Assembly (NCBI GenBank): GCA_946902985.2
Contig: OX336388.2
Location: forward strand, 1,702,861,978 to 1,702,925,977
DNA: 64,000 bases
DNA from: Meconema thalassinum
Lineage: Eukaryota > Arthropoda > Insecta > Orthoptera > Tettigoniidae
Direction: 5' to 3'
Shown here: positions 30,825 through 42,794 of the stretch, piece by piece
Position numbering within the stretch: position 1 is the first letter of the stretch
Layout of the letters: the number at the start of each line of letters is the position of its first letter
The notes under the pieces: generated by a model
The model's database searches: none
Seen by the model: only the letters and a program-made list of their open reading frames with translations
What the model was told of the DNA's origin: nothing
Position numbers and translations under genes: made by a program

Positions 30825-31012
30825 GGGGCGTGGTGGCGCAGTGGTCAAGCTATTTGCCTCTCACCGAGGTGGACCAGGTTTGATTCACGGTCATTGCAAG
30901 TGAGATTTTTTAAGTGAAATGCCATGTCCTGTGGTTCGGATTCCACGTAAAATGGAGGTCCCTTGGCTCATGATCACAAGATTAACGGTCACGTAAAACT
31001 ACAAGCTTCTTT
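30825..31012 (+). repeat. SINE family I, best copy
   Basis: Head ggggcgtggtggcgcagtgg (A-box-like) and ccaggtttgattcacgg (B-box-like) indicate a tRNA-derived pol III promoter. The body runs to actacaagct. This copy defines the family for 641-728, 27637-27832 and 37895-37975. Confidence 0.8.
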
Positions 31013-32199
31013 TTCTTCAAAGTAGGTCGAAACTTAGACCTCACATAAGTCATACAGCAAACGAACAGGTCCTGCAGGGAAGATCCCTTAAGCCGAATTA
31101 TTTTTATCGTCTCCAAGACTGACATCATAAAAGTATACTGGAAAATGTGAAATTTTATGCCTATGCTGATGAAGAAAGTAACAGTAAATATTAGGCTACT
31201 TGTCGTTCAATAACTCTCGCTCTTTTCTTGGGTGGCTGAAGTCGATGCTGTGGGAAATTGCAAATTGCAGGTACCGCTTCGCATCATCTTTAAGCAGTGG
31301 TTTGTTTCTATTTGAATGAAACAAGTAGCATGTTTATAAAAGTGTTCACAGCTATAACCCATTTCTTTAATAGGCCTACATCTGGGCGTTTCCATGGAAA
31401 TCTGTAATATAAGCGTAGGTTATAATTCTGTGACTAATGACTTATAACCTACAATAGGGCCTACGTGTATTTGTCATGTGCTATTTAGGCCTATGTCAAA
31501 ATTTGATGTAAGTCGTATCCATAAACGCAGAATAGGCTACTTCATTACAAATCTCAATTCTAAAATAAAGTAGACCGTAAACCTACCGTATTATTATACA
31601 ATACCATACATATAACGTTGCACAGAGGTACGTACGATCAAATATATGAAAATAATCACGACATACCAGCTGACTTGCAACCTAGAGTTAAATGGTATGA
31701 CAGTTTTTGGTGCGACTAGTTACGCCTGGTAGTGCACCAGGAAGCAGTTTTCAGCGAGGGTTACCATGGGAGGAGTTGTTCCAGTGGTACCTACAGTTCA
31801 ATGGTCTCAGCTCGTACCCCCCACTCTTCCAATCGTCAAAAACCATAGCGTCCGTGGCGCAAAAATCCTACCAAATGTCCTTTGACCCTAGTGTGTCTAT
31901 GAGTTTTACATATCCTGGAGTAGAAGGTAGCAACATTTGAAGTCGGAGTTCTTCTACATTATAAACCTCGCAAGTCACCTCTTACACCGGTCTTGAAGGT
32001 GTATATTTTCATACACCCAAGGCCTTCTTTATGTAAGTTGCCTTCAGTTGCTCCATATTGTTCCAAATACTTCATATTTAAATGTGTCCAAATGCTCTCC
32101 AGTTCAGAAGTCACAATACGGGTAACTTTTAACTGCTAAAGTTTTAAGGATGTTTTTATAGATAGCTTAGTCAAATGTTTTATGTCGTTGATGACTTTG
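31013..32199. other. Intergenic, no supported gene
   Basis: No recognisable gene. A block of about 27 bp, tggtgcgactagtta followed by cctggtagtgca, at 31708-31733 repeats one at 30280-30306, so part of this region derives from the same unnamed repeat. Confidence 0.5.
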
Positions 32200-32364
32200 G
32201 TAGCGACGCTGGGTCTATCCTTGATGTGCAGTGTGAAAACATTGCCAGTTGACTGTAATGTAGGACCTAAGTAGGACTACTTGTAAGGTGATACACTCTC
32301 AAGCGGTTTTCCTGCAATGTGAAAAATTTCTGGCTTTCCCCCTTTCCTAAAGGTCATAGATTTA
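32200..32364 (-). pseudogene. LINE RT C-terminal fragment, left of Harbinger insertion
   Basis: On the minus strand this reads FRKGGKPEIFHIAGKPLESV and on toward a TKVINDIKHL segment, the region after the YADD motif in non-LTR RTs. The upstream part of the same RT is at 42139-42650, beyond the inserted 9.8-kb element. Confidence 0.7.
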
Positions 32365-32374
32365 GGATGGAATT

Positions 32375-32600
32375 CAGAGACATTTCTTGAGGACACCTTG
32401 AGGAGACCTTGGGCTTGAGGAAGCCTTAAGGAAGCCATTTGCATTCAGAGAGCTTCCTTGAGGCTTCCTTGAGGAAGCCATTTGAAGGCTCCCTTGAGCC
32501 TTCCTTAAGGAGACCTCAAGCCTTCCTTAAGGAGACCTCAAGGCTTCCTTGAGCAGAAATACTATTCAGAGACATATCTTGAGGAAGCCTTGGGCTCAAG
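32375..32600. repeat. Subterminal repeat array (cttgagg / ccttaagg)
   Basis: Many copies in both orientations of ccttgagg, ccttaagg and gaggaagcc cluster just inside the left end. A matching array lies inside the right end. Such arrays are typical transposase-binding sites. Confidence 0.8.
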
Positions 32601-32692
32601 GACTCCTTCGCGACTGCGCACGACTTGCCGTGTGCTAAGGTAGGGGACAAGCTACCTTAAGGAATCCTTATCACAAGAAAAATGGCGTATTC

Positions 32693-32776
32693 TTGGCGGA
32701 CGACGACTATCTTGATTATACTAAAGCATTATTTGAAGACGAATACGTACGAAGACGATATATAAGAGATTTCTAG
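32693..32776 (+). pseudogene. Harbinger transposase N-terminal remnant (possible)
   Basis: One frame reads ADDDYLDYTKALFEDEYVRR followed by RYIRDF and then stops, with FSELPFFK further on. This resembles the N-terminal region of HARBI1-like transposases (R-x-R-x-IRxR then NP). The position, just inside the left subterminal repeats, supports the idea. Confidence 0.4.
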
Positions 32777-33700
32777 AATCCATAGAAAATATTTTCTGAG
32801 CTGCCGTTTTTCAAAACATGTGACAAACGTGATTTTGCCTTTAGTTCAGTTTGAAAGCAGAAGATGACTTCCACTTTCTCCAATATTACAGATTTTAGTT
32901 ATTAGTCTACGGTTTTATGCCACGATAAACTTTCAGGTATCGGTAATAGGGACATTCGAAATAAAACCAAATAGCGGTACGATAAGTACGGTGCCTTAAG
33001 TCCCCATACTTTTGTTGGTTAGGTACGGTACTACAGTGTAGGTTAGTTTTTTTTTAAGTGTAGACTATTATTTGTTTATTTAAAGATATTAATATTTATC
33101 ACCCACAATAATTTAGCTCCCGTCCGTTTGTATTTTCCACAGGAAAAGAGCCGTAATTTATATCATAGGCCTACCGGTACCGTATCGTATCAGACTGATA
33201 TGTAGGCCTAGGTGGTTATTATTAATTAGGTTATACATAAGTTACATGATTAGCCTGTTAGCTTATTTTGATGCAAGACTTTCATACCTCCAGTACTGAT
33301 ACACGGCCCTAAATAACCTACAATACCGGTAATGTAAAGTAGCCTAATAGCCCTTAGGAATACGTACGCAAGAAACACGCATTAGATGACATCTCGTAAT
33401 AATCCGGTTTTCTGGCCTCAATACTGGGTTAAAATTGATTAGATACATACATGCACACTACTGATAGGTCTATAATACGCAATCTGCTGCACAAGGCTGA
33501 TTACCAAGACCCTACAATTTTGCTTCTGACTGCATTAATTGGAGACACATCCCAGACAATAAATGGAGAGTACCAGTCTTTGAATTTCCTGTGAAAAATG
33601 AGTGTCTTAATAGCCTAGGTGAAAGTCATGAAACAGGCTGTTACTATTTCATTCAGGACTTTGAACATCATGGTCATCAACCCCATGTACTTACCGGTAG
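32777..33700. other. Harbinger interior, no gene
   Basis: AT-rich, with nothing recognisable except several gtacggta/accggtac palindromic motifs. Confidence 0.4.
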
Positions 33701-33779
33701 GCTATGTGGATAATCTGTTTGATATCGAATGGGTTATTGTGTCTGTGTATTTGTAATTGATGATAAGAGTTAAGGAGAA

Positions 33780-33905
33780 GGTGGCTATGGTCTTATAGGA
33801 ACCATGCCAGTATTTCCCTGGAATTGAATTGGAGAATCGCAGAAAACCACTTCTAAGATGGCTTACATGGGGATCGAACCCATCTCTTCTGTTCTTCCTC
33901 ATAAG
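33780..33905 (-). repeat. SINE family II copy inside Harbinger
   Basis: Shares ttccctggaattgaattgga and ggggatcgaacccat with the 28000-28145 copy. The pol III-like B box reads on the minus strand, so the head is at the right end. Confidence 0.6.
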
Positions 33906-35630
33906 GCGCGAGTACCTTGTTTCAACCCACAGTCGAGAATTAGAAAGCCTTAGAAACTAGGTTCTGACCAAGTACATACCCCAAGATGTTCCAATTCATC
34001 TATACATTAAAATAGTATAACAGATGTTTTAGGCTAATCCAAAGGCCATGTTCCATATACCACAGGTCAATGGATCAATAACCTGCTCGGGTCCAAGCTC
34101 TGTGAACTTGTGGGGTGAGGGAAAAGAGCAGGGAAGGGTCAGGCGAGAAGAGAAGGGTCTGTCAACAGCCCGCCGTGATATCTGGTATTCATTTCTATTC
34201 CAATACTGCTGACATAGGGCCGTAGCTCAAACCACTGTGGTATTACGAATGAGTGAGTGAGTCACCGACCAATGTATTTGGTACTGTACTATGCACAGAC
34301 CGAGAAACCTCATCACTCGTCAACACCACATCTCATAGTCCGCGATGCACATTCATCTCAGGTTCACGCAGCTTAGACCCGAGCAGTAGTTCAATGGGAT
34401 ATTTTTCTGGGGAAGATGACTTCAGTGCTCCACCAAAAAAGCTAGCCTATTTTACAGACTAGTTACATAAAACTTCCAGTTGATAATATACATTATCTGA
34501 GAAAATGAATGGGGACTCATCTTCCTTACCACAAAAATATAACTTTCTGATAGATGACACAATAAAATTTTATTGACCATGTGTAGGCTATGCATACCAA
34601 AATGAAACCGTGTCATTAAACTCTGAATCGTACAAAAACAATACTGTAACTAGGCTCTCATCCTCTTTCTTTTTTGACTGTATGTGGTGACCTTCGCTGA
34701 GTAAGCCTATCTAGCGCATGAAAGGCTGTCTTATATCCGAGCATTTGGCAAAGCAACTTCGAACGTACAGTATGTAAGAATCCTGAACTCTCAGGAAAAA
34801 TATGATAGGAGGCAGAGGAAATTCTAACACATGGGGGCATTCAACAAATCAGAAGGTGCAACGACTGTACCCACATACCTATCAAGAGCCACGGTGGACC
34901 AATGGCAGAAGTCTATAGAAACAATGAAGGTTCCTTTTCTCTAAACATTGAGCTCATGATTCGAGAATATTCAAAACAGCTTCATCAAGTTAAGATTCAA
35001 TGAATGTCCAAGTAGGTCTTAGGATTCTGGGGAGCATGCATCAATTAGATGCTTAGGGGAAATGAACCTTTTAGAAATTCTATGTCTAAACGTACAAAAC
35101 TCAGGACGAAGCAAAAATAATACTTTGGGATACTAAACTTTAACTCACTACTCAAGTTTGGTGAGCACAAAGAACTGACGACGATGATGCAAGAACATAA
35201 CATATCAATACAGGCATTGCAAGAAACACAATATCAGGACAACGAAGTAATGGACACAAAAGAATATAGAATCTATAATGGAGTTAAGTAAAAAATATGC
35301 CGGTGTTTAGCATGGCGTTTGCTGTAAATAAGAATGTTATCAGCTCAGTGGTTAACTTCTGTAGTGCTTCAGAGATTATCTCTTCTAACCGCAGCAGAAA
35401 CGCACATGCACCCAGCAATGAGGACAACAGGCTCAATCCCGAGTGTGTCGTTGTGTTGGCAGAATTGCCAGAATGCAACATAACCTGAGGTGGCCTCGTC
35501 TCTAGGCACGTTTTTATACAAGAGTGGCCGACTGAACTAATAATTTCATGATCCTTGGGCAGGACAGTCGCTGCCAGAACCAGGATCCGATCCTGGATTT
35601 AACACTTATGGAAACGCCTTAATGTTACTA
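33906..35630. other. Harbinger interior, no supported gene
   Basis: No recognisable domain in any frame. A stretch near 35140-35290 (nnLQETQYQDNEVMDT-like on the plus strand) faintly recalls a LINE endonuclease start, but it is too short to call. Confidence 0.4.
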
Positions 35631-36664
35631 CAGTGAAACCTCTCTAAAGGACCACCCCTCTTAAAGACCGATTTTTCTTGGAACCGATTTAAAACCACAT
35701 AAGGTCTATGTATTTGTTACCTCTATTTAAGGACCACCCCTCTCCCCGACCAAAGACCAGGCATTTTCTCAGTCTGACCTCTTTCAAAAGACCACTTCTC
35801 GTCTGCCTTCCCATTGGAGATGGTGATGATGTAAACAATAGTTCTGTTAGCACAGAACTGCATCAGCATAGAATGTCAATAGAGGAAGTGTTATGTTGTT
35901 TGAGTCTTCAGTCTTTTGACTGGTTTGATGCAGCACTCCATGCCTTCCTGTCCTGAGCTAATCGTTTCATCTCTCCATAGCTACCACACCCTACATCCGA
36001 GGCAATCTGTTTAACATATTCTAACCTTGGTCTACCCCTACAGTTCTTGTCCTCAACCCTTCCTTCCATAACTAAGCTTGCTATTCCTGGGTGTCTTAGT
36101 ATGTGTCCTACTAACCTATCTCTTCTCTTCATTAGCAGTCGCCAGAAACATCTCTCCCCTCCCACTCATCTTAATACCTCTTTGTTTGTAACCCTATCTA
36201 CCCATCTGATCATCATCATTCTCCTGTAACACCACATTTCAAATGCTTCAATTCTCCTCTTTTCTGCTGCACCAATTGTCCAAGTTTCACTTCCATAGAG
36301 TGTTATGTAACGTATAAAAAATACAAAACACGGCTCTCCTAGAAGATTTTTCAAACCCAGAACAAATTAATGGACTTTCAAACTCACTAGAAAGTGAAAT
36401 TGTTAAAAAAAGATGTGCTAATCTGAAACAGAGATCAAGTGGTGACTTTTTTAAATGACAGAGCTCAGAAAATAACTAATTGTAATTAATTTGTACTAAA
36501 TGTGAACCAATGCAGATAAATTGTAATCAAGTATGTGTTCCAACTGTACTTTATTAATATGCAGTATAATATTATTTTTATGCCTACCCCTGTTAAGAGA
36601 CCACCCCTCTAAAAGACCAGTTTTCCATGGAACCGTCACTGGTCTCTTAATAGAGGTTTCACTG
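35631..36664. mobile_element. Pogo/Tigger-like non-autonomous DNA transposon
   Basis: Ends are CAGTGAAACCTCTCTAAAGG and the reverse complement of CAGTGAAACCTCTATTAAGA, flanked on both sides by TA (35629-35630 and 36665-36666). The motifs ggaccacccctct and aaagacc recur near both ends. The TA duplication and CAGTGAAACC start fit the pogo/Tigger group. There is no transposase of its own. The centre is occupied by a LINE tail. Confidence 0.85.
35887..36354 (-). pseudogene. LINE 3'-end fragment nested in the Tigger-like element
   Basis: The minus strand reads TLYGSETWTIGAAEKRRIEA with WCYRRMMMIRWVDRVTNKEV, then after a frame change RRDRLVGHILRHPGIASLVM, GRPRLEYVKQI and DRKAWSAASNQSKD. This is the familiar C-terminus of a non-LTR RT (thumb and tail). 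It is 5'-truncated, the usual fate of LINE copies, and frameshifted. Confidence 0.85.
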
Positions 36665-36666
36665 TA

Positions 36667-37860
36667 TTATCTTATTGTTAGTTTCATTTATAGTAAGTTG
36701 TTTTCTTAATTAGGCATCTGTCTCAACATTTTTAAATAATCAATATTTAAATTTAACTTGTTTCAAGGAGCAGTTTTTCTCAATGTTCTGCCTCCTAACC
36801 AATAACCATCAGTAAATTACATGAATAAAAAAACTCTGTATCTCAATCTCGTATTTCTATCAACATGCTACAAAAAAGGCTAGGGCCTTAATCAGTCACA
36901 GTGCAACAATGGCAAATCATCTTGGGATAAAAAAATAACTATTTGTGAGTAATCATCTTCCTATTCTGATTACTATTATTGTTTAAAGAGGTGGGACAGC
37001 AACGGGATGTGCCCCTATCTTTTTATTCTACCGTCTAAGTTACATCGACAACAATAGCCTACAAGTTCAGCAGCTGTTTGCAATGTTCCATAGTTTACTT
37101 TTTATTTTAAATACATGATGCAAGGGTTCATTTTCATAGGTATTTATTCACATACTGTACTGTACAATTAATAAATACATTTCATTTGGGACAGGAAGTC
37201 TGCTGTTTCAGAATTAATTCCTGCTCCTTTAACTTGATATTATTTCCCTGACTTGCTTAACATGTAATTCTTTTTCTTGCGCAAACAGGGTTTGTATCCG
37301 AAGACACCTTTCTTGTATGCTAGTTTTATCTTTAGAGCCACTGCATGAGGCTCTCAACTTTTCTTCATTGGAAATGGCTCTGAAACACATAAAACCTACA
37401 TGTAACTCATTATGAACAAGGTCTGGAATTCCTTTGATGGTTCATGTAATCTATAGATTATATTAAATGGGCATTGTTATAAAGAAAACATTTTACTGTG
37501 ATATAATTATAATTAATTTCATGGATATGTGGTGAAATCTTTATAGGAATGTGGTGTGATGAGTCTCTTTACTGTTGAAAGAGTTTGACCTCTTCACCGC
37601 CCTTACAAAAGTAATTTAAAGGTTGCGCTCTATTTAAGTTTCTGGCAAGTACAATTTATGAGAATACTCTCAAGAGGTTCATTGAATAGATTTTTTTTGA
37701 AAATTCTCATTTCTCTAAAATACAAATCAGATAATATAATGCACAACACAGACTGCTTTGTGTGGAATTAAGCCATGAAAGGTAACATTGTAATTACTTA
37801 ATTTACAGGTAGAACTCAAATCGATTTCACTGGACAGGGAGTGGCCGTGGCCTATCAGGA
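36667..37860. other. Harbinger interior, mostly without recognisable content
   Basis: AT-rich. The only coding-like stretch is the short minus-strand exon candidate at 37229-37379. Confidence 0.4.
37229..37379 (-). pseudogene. Possible exon of a Harbinger accessory (Myb/SANT-type) gene
   Basis: A minus-strand open stretch preceded by a good acceptor (atgtgtttcag) reads ISNEEKLRA and continues to IQTLFAQEKELHVKQVREII before a stop. It has a charged coiled-coil end like the C-termini of Harbinger Myb/SANT accessory proteins. Weak evidence. Confidence 0.3.
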
Positions 37861-37894
37861 AAAAAGGGAGCTTGTTGTTTTACGAGTCCACTAA

Positions 37895-37975
37895 TTTTGT
37901 GATCATAAGCCATGTGACGTCCTTGTTATGTGGAATCCAAGCCAGCACATTTCACCTCATCAGCCCCTAATTTTG
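37895..37975 (-). repeat. SINE family I fragment, inverted
   Basis: The reverse complement contains gtgaaatg, ggattccaca and ggcttatgatc, matching the 3' body of the 30825-31012 SINE. Confidence 0.55.
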
Positions 37976-38256
37976 AGGATGGTTAGATTTCTTACCACTA
38001 CCAACTACAGCATGATTCATGTAAAACGATTTTATTTGCATAGGAATACACCGAATTGTTTCATTTACGTACTTATTTATTTTTATATATCTTATGGCTT
38101 TTAGTGCCGGGAGTGTCCGAGGACATGCTTGGCTCGCCTGAGTCTGTAGCTGCTTCCAGGGGACACCCTTATTAGGGTGAGCTACAAATTCCGTTCAAAT
38201 TCAAGTAGTTCCAACTTTCGCTACCAGATATCAACCAGATATCAATGATACCTAGT

Positions 38257-38492
38257 ACCGGCCGCGGTGGCCGAGAGCGCTATCTCGTGTCTCGCTGGCA
38301 TCGGGAGAGCGTGGGTTCGAGTCCCACCTCGGCCGTCCTGAAATTGGTTTACGTGGTTTCCCATTTTCACCACCAGGCAAATGCCGGGACGGTTCCTTTC
38401 AATAGGTCCACGGCCGATTTCCTTCCAATATCCCTTCCCTGACCCGTCCTGAAAAGAAAAGTACATGGCCATTGGCTGCATTAATTTAAAAA
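38257..38492 (+). repeat. SINE family III with 13-bp target duplication
   Basis: A tRNA-like head (ccgcggtggccgagagcgct, B box ggttcgagtcc at 38314-38324) is followed by a body with ccaggcaaatgccgggacgg and a tail ending in A-rich sequence. The element is bounded by AATGATACCTAGT at 38244-38256 and 38493-38505, a clear LINE-type target duplication. It inserted by retrotransposition into the Harbinger element. Confidence 0.9.
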
Positions 38493-38589
38493 AATGATAC
38501 CTAGTGGCGAGCGTTGGAACTTTGATAGAGCATTCCGATGAAATCTAACCTAACAGTTTAGCTTTACACAAGTTTAGTCTGTCAAAAGA

Positions 38590-38930
38590 TCTTTTACATG
38601 TCATAAATCTATGACATGGGACCACCGGCTTTACTTCCCCTCTGAAGGTAGGCATACTGAAGGATTTTTAACGCTTCGGCCGGGTTTGAACCCGCTATCT
38701 TGGGCACAGCAGTTCAGCATGCTACCAACTACGCCACTGAAGCCGCTATTTACGTACTGACAACCATCAACGGCACAGTCATCTGCCAGATATTCTGGAC
38801 ATTTAGGAGGCTATAGCATGTTACTAGCATCCTCCATGTCAAAATAAACATGATCCCTCAGTATGCCTTCCTTCGGAGGGGAAGTAAAGCCTGCGGTCTC
38901 ATATCATAGATTTATGGCATGAAAAGAACC
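38590..38930. repeat. Inverted SINE pair around tRNA-like heads
   Basis: The block 38590-38650 (ctatgacatggga, ctttacttcccctc) is repeated inverted at 38857-38925. Between them a minus-strand tRNA-like head is visible at 38690-38745 (read on the minus strand as tggcgtagttggtagcatgc, with a gggttcaaaccc B box). This looks like two related SINEs in opposite orientation, or one folded duplication. Confidence 0.6.
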
Positions 38931-38944
38931 TTCCACTAACTACA

Positions 38945-39030
38945 CTTGAGGGGGTGCGTGCGCAGTCGGTCGAGTCGCTGAGCTTCTAACTGAAAGGGAG
39001 TGGGTTCGATCCCCACCCAGGTAGTGGATT
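38945..39030 (+). repeat. tRNA-like SINE head
   Basis: The stretch tgcgcagtcggtcgagtcgc followed by tgggttcgatccccaccc has A- and B-box-like motifs in tRNA spacing. It has no proper acceptor stem pairing that I can see, so I call it a SINE head rather than a tRNA gene. Confidence 0.55.
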
Positions 39031-41960
39031 TTAGAAACAAAACTACCACTATTGGAAACGCAAATAGCCCTGGGGTTCACTCAGCCTACACCAGAAATGA
39101 GTACCTGGGTAATTCCTGGGAGCAAAGACAGCCGGGCATGGAGCTGATACACCCTCCCTCTGAGCCTTGACTGCAGGTGAAAGTTACCATACACATGAAA
39201 AGTAGCATTTTGACAGCCACGGCTAGTAGCGATGGTTGGTCCAAACTTCACCTGCATTCACATGTAAGTGTTCAGATACTTCTGTTCACATAATGTATAA
39301 CCTACTGATATCTCGACAGGAGAAGGCAGCTGGGTTTGAACAGCAGTTGTCTTCCCTCTCACTGCGTATCGCGCATTCCAAAAACATTAAGTTGGTCACT
39401 GTTTCTATTACTGTACCTGATACTGCTACATTATTAAAAGTAAACACAAAGACTTATAAGAATAGCCTATTGAAAGTAAGAAGGTAACAAATTATCATGC
39501 AGGAAGTAGCAGCAACTGACTGCCAACCGATATATTTAGGTTTGGAATAGTTGGGCTGCGCATGCGTACTGCAAGACCCCCTTACCCCGTCGCAGCGTGT
39601 TGAACTGCCATCTCCTGGCGTGATGACATAAGGCTACATGGCTCTCTGTTTTACAAATCCCAGACTCCATAGAAATGAGAATAATATCGGATAGGAGAAC
39701 ATTGTTCTGCAAACTGTCTTAAAACTATCTCTCTGACAAACCTGTTGGACTTTCATCATTCGATGTACTGGTTCTATGACCAGCTCGATGATAGGCTCTT
39801 CTTATATTGATGCTGCCTCTTCAACCTGCCTATCTTATGTGAACGTATCACTGTCCAGGGCAAACGGTATTTCGATATACACCTGCCCCAAGAGAGCATG
39901 CACCGCTGGGTCATGTTCTGTTTTTTCGTCACACAAATGCTTTTCTCGCTGTCCCAATTTTTTGTTTATTTGCTCAACCATTTTCTGAAAAGAAAATTCA
40001 TTATGTTAAGGTAACATTCAAGAAAAAAACACCAATTAAAAATATCAGAAAGAAAGGATAAATATTATAACCATTTACATTAACTAGTAAAAGTAGAGTC
40101 AAGTTTATGGCACTGCTTTCATAAAGCAGTAATTTCATTACAAGAAACTGTCATGGTTCTATTTTTAATCAGAATTAGAAGTCCATTACAACTTTATTTA
40201 CAATAGTTCCCTCTCCTTTAATGTTCATTATAATAAATAACTATGGTATCGTTATTATTCTATGAATGTTATAGTTATGTTTTTTTTTTGTGCAGTTCAT
40301 GAGCTGAGAAGCTATGGTCTGCTACAATTTGTACAGTCTCATCACAATATTATGTGCATCTAGCAAATATTGTGAGTAGGCCAAGTACCCTTGGTTTTCC
40401 GATGTGTGACAGTGTGCCTACCATCGTATGTACACTTATGCAGTACAATCTGCAATCTATCCGAGTAGGAAACATTTTAATTCAGAATCCCCCTTGCAAA
40501 ATGGGTCTATTTTGTCCTAACCATGCTCATGCTCCACAAGTGGATAGGTCTATGTAGTGGTTTTCTCTCCACAGTGATCCCCAATACTTTCCTCTGTACT
40601 GTACTCCTGTGTTGGCTAGCCCATAGTGGCAATTAAGTTGCTCATTACTGCCACTGTCCTTCGATGGCAAAAATAGTCCACAGAATACCATGTTATACAA
40701 TTGGGAGGCTCTCGATATGCCAGCATTCCTATCTCGGTACACTTATTACACACCTAATAAGACCGAAAATATTCAATGGAACATCGAACAATTATGCTGG
40801 CACCATTATGATATAGGCAGGGGGGAACATAGGAGTCACTGTGACAGTAATTTTCAGTGGATCTTTAGTCCTCACCTATCCTGTCACTTATCAGTAATTT
40901 TTGGACAATAGTTGTTTCGGCACCAATTTCAAATGTGTGTGTGTGTGTGTGGGGGGGGGGGGGGGTAATAGTAAGATTAACTATCATGTTATGGTTTTAG
41001 TATCCACCAGACCTAACCAATCAACATTATTTAAACATTCTAAAACAATATTTATTCCATAGGCCTAAACATGTAAAACACCTGATCTACTGTACATGAC
41101 GACATCAGACCCATATAAACAAAATGAGTGGCAAATTGTCTGGCATGTCTTTGAACTATGCAGCTATCAAGCTGAGAAGATACCACGTTCTTGAATGGAG
41201 ATAATCATACAATGAAACAAGATTTTCATAAAAAGTAACATACTTTCATAGTCTGTGTGCATTTCATTATATGATTTAAAACTTTGTGCATACCTCCGGA
41301 TTTTGGTTGCTTATTGCGCGTAGGCCCTAATAGGTTATGGTACGGTAACCTTAAAAGTAGGCTACTACTTTACGTTTTTGCTACTCTTTAATTTATGTTC
41401 CTTTTAGTCAGTAGGCCCATTGGACGTATTGGTGCTTTAAAATAATCAACAGATGCGTCTTACTACAGAAATAATACGAAAATTGAGGAAATCTTACCTT
41501 GTGCTCAGGCACGCAATTGAACGCCTCCGTTATATTTTGACATATTATCTTCTTTTTTCCACGGCAACTTCGTCCGTCTTCTTATTTTCAAGTATATTTT
41601 TATACTGGAGGACGATTTGCACAACAAAATGTATATCCTCTACACACCACAATTTCTGTATTACTCCACTCTACACTCCATGAGGTTTGAAATACCGGGC
41701 CGCGAAGATTGCTTCATAGCTTGTCTGGAAACAAAAGCTACACTGACCGTTGCCAAAAATCTCAAAAAGTTACATTGAAATAAGTACGCTCTAATCACAC
41801 ATGTATCATATGTGACTAGCTGACAATCAATTATAATGTTTAACATATCAACGTTAATATCATGGAACATCAGATTATATTGTAAGACACGTCAGCTTTA
41901 ATTCTTATTCGAATAACACTAGTGAAACTTTTCGTATGTGATTGGTACCAGTGAATCTTA
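39031..41960. other. Harbinger interior, no intact gene
   Basis: A minus-strand coding-like stretch at 39835-39984 follows a good acceptor (attttcttttcag) and begins MVEQINKKLGQREKHL; it may be another accessory-gene exon. A (GT)n-(G)n microsatellite lies at 40935-40965. Nothing else is recognisable. Confidence 0.4.
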
Positions 41961-42138
41961 CTTTCGAGGAAGCCTTGAGGAAGCCTTGAGCATCCCTTGA
42001 GTAAGGAGACCTTAAGGAAATGACTCTGACGGCAAAATCAATCTCAAGGAGACCTTCAGATTGGAGGAAGCCTCAAGGCCTCCTTAGTCAAGGTCTCCTC
42101 AAGGTGTCCTCAAGAAATGTCTCTGAATTCCACCCTTA

Positions 42139-42650
42139 GTCTTGTTTCTGTTTAACCTAAGGTCATTGTGTAACGCCCATCATTCTAAAGCGTCGAGAGC
42201 AGATTGTAATTCGACCTGTGAACTTGAAGCGAGCACCATGTCATCTGCATATATAAATGAGATTACCCTATCTGATAATATATCTGTGATATTACCTGCC
42301 ATAGCAGTGATAAATAACAGAGGGCTTTATGGGTCTCCTTGTAGCACGCCTGTAGTCTGCTCTATTGGGCTTGATGTTGTAATGCCATCGTTAATGACTA
42401 TATTGTTAGAGCCTAAAATACTTTTGATAAGACGTTTCGTGTAGCTGTTAAGTTACCTCTCAATAGTCTGTCTAGTTTTTCCAATATTTTCTTCCTGCTA
42501 ATCGAGTCAAAAGCTTTAGAGAAGTCAATGAATATGGATTGTAACTTTCCCTTCGGTACTGACAGGGTAGACGCAATCTCAGTTTGAAGACCTAGAATTG
42601 CCTGGATTATGCATCTTCTTCTCCTGAAGCCAAATTGTGAGTCGCAATGC
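42139..42650 (-). pseudogene. LINE RT fragment, right of Harbinger insertion
   Basis: Minus-strand frames read SIFIDFSKAFDSISRKKILE (palm motif A), GVLQGDP, and FIYADDMVLASSS (active site), with stops and frame changes. The RT continues beyond the Harbinger element at 32364 downward. It is possibly of the CR1/Jockey group; the clade is not certain. Confidence 0.8.
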
Positions 42651-42794
42651 TATTTTTTTTTTATTTTTTTTTTAAGGAAACTTGTTTAATGTCTTCATAT
42701 ATTTAAGGTACATAGGTGATTGTGAGGTGGTAGATGAATAACAATCATGGATATTGATGCGTTTATCACAGTTATACTAGTCTAGTTATACTAG
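42651..42794. other. Spacer between duplicated LINE blocks
   Basis: A poly-T-rich run at 42652-42673 and a short direct repeat, ctagttatactag, near 42778-42797. No gene. Confidence 0.4.

Larger units (their letters stand above)
32365..42135. mobile_element. PIF/Harbinger-like DNA transposon, 9.8 kb, decayed
   Basis: Termini GGATGGAATTCAGAGACATT and the reverse complement of GGGTGGAATTCAGAGACATT are bounded on both sides by TTA (32362-32364 and 42136-42138). A TTA/TAA duplication is the hallmark of PIF/Harbinger. Both ends carry arrays of cttgaggaagcc-type subterminal repeats (32375-32600 and 41965-42110). The element splits an RT fragment. It contains short transposase-like and coiled-coil exon-like remnants, and nested insertions (Tigger-like, LINE tail, SINEs). 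No intact transposase is visible. Confidence 0.85.

Noticed and set aside
38690..38745. Minus-strand tRNA gene
   Set aside because: Head of a SINE flanked by inverted SINE body; cloverleaf incomplete.
38945..39030. Functional tRNA gene
   Set aside because: A and B boxes are present but no acceptor or anticodon stem pairs convincingly. SINE bodies and similar heads occur nearby.
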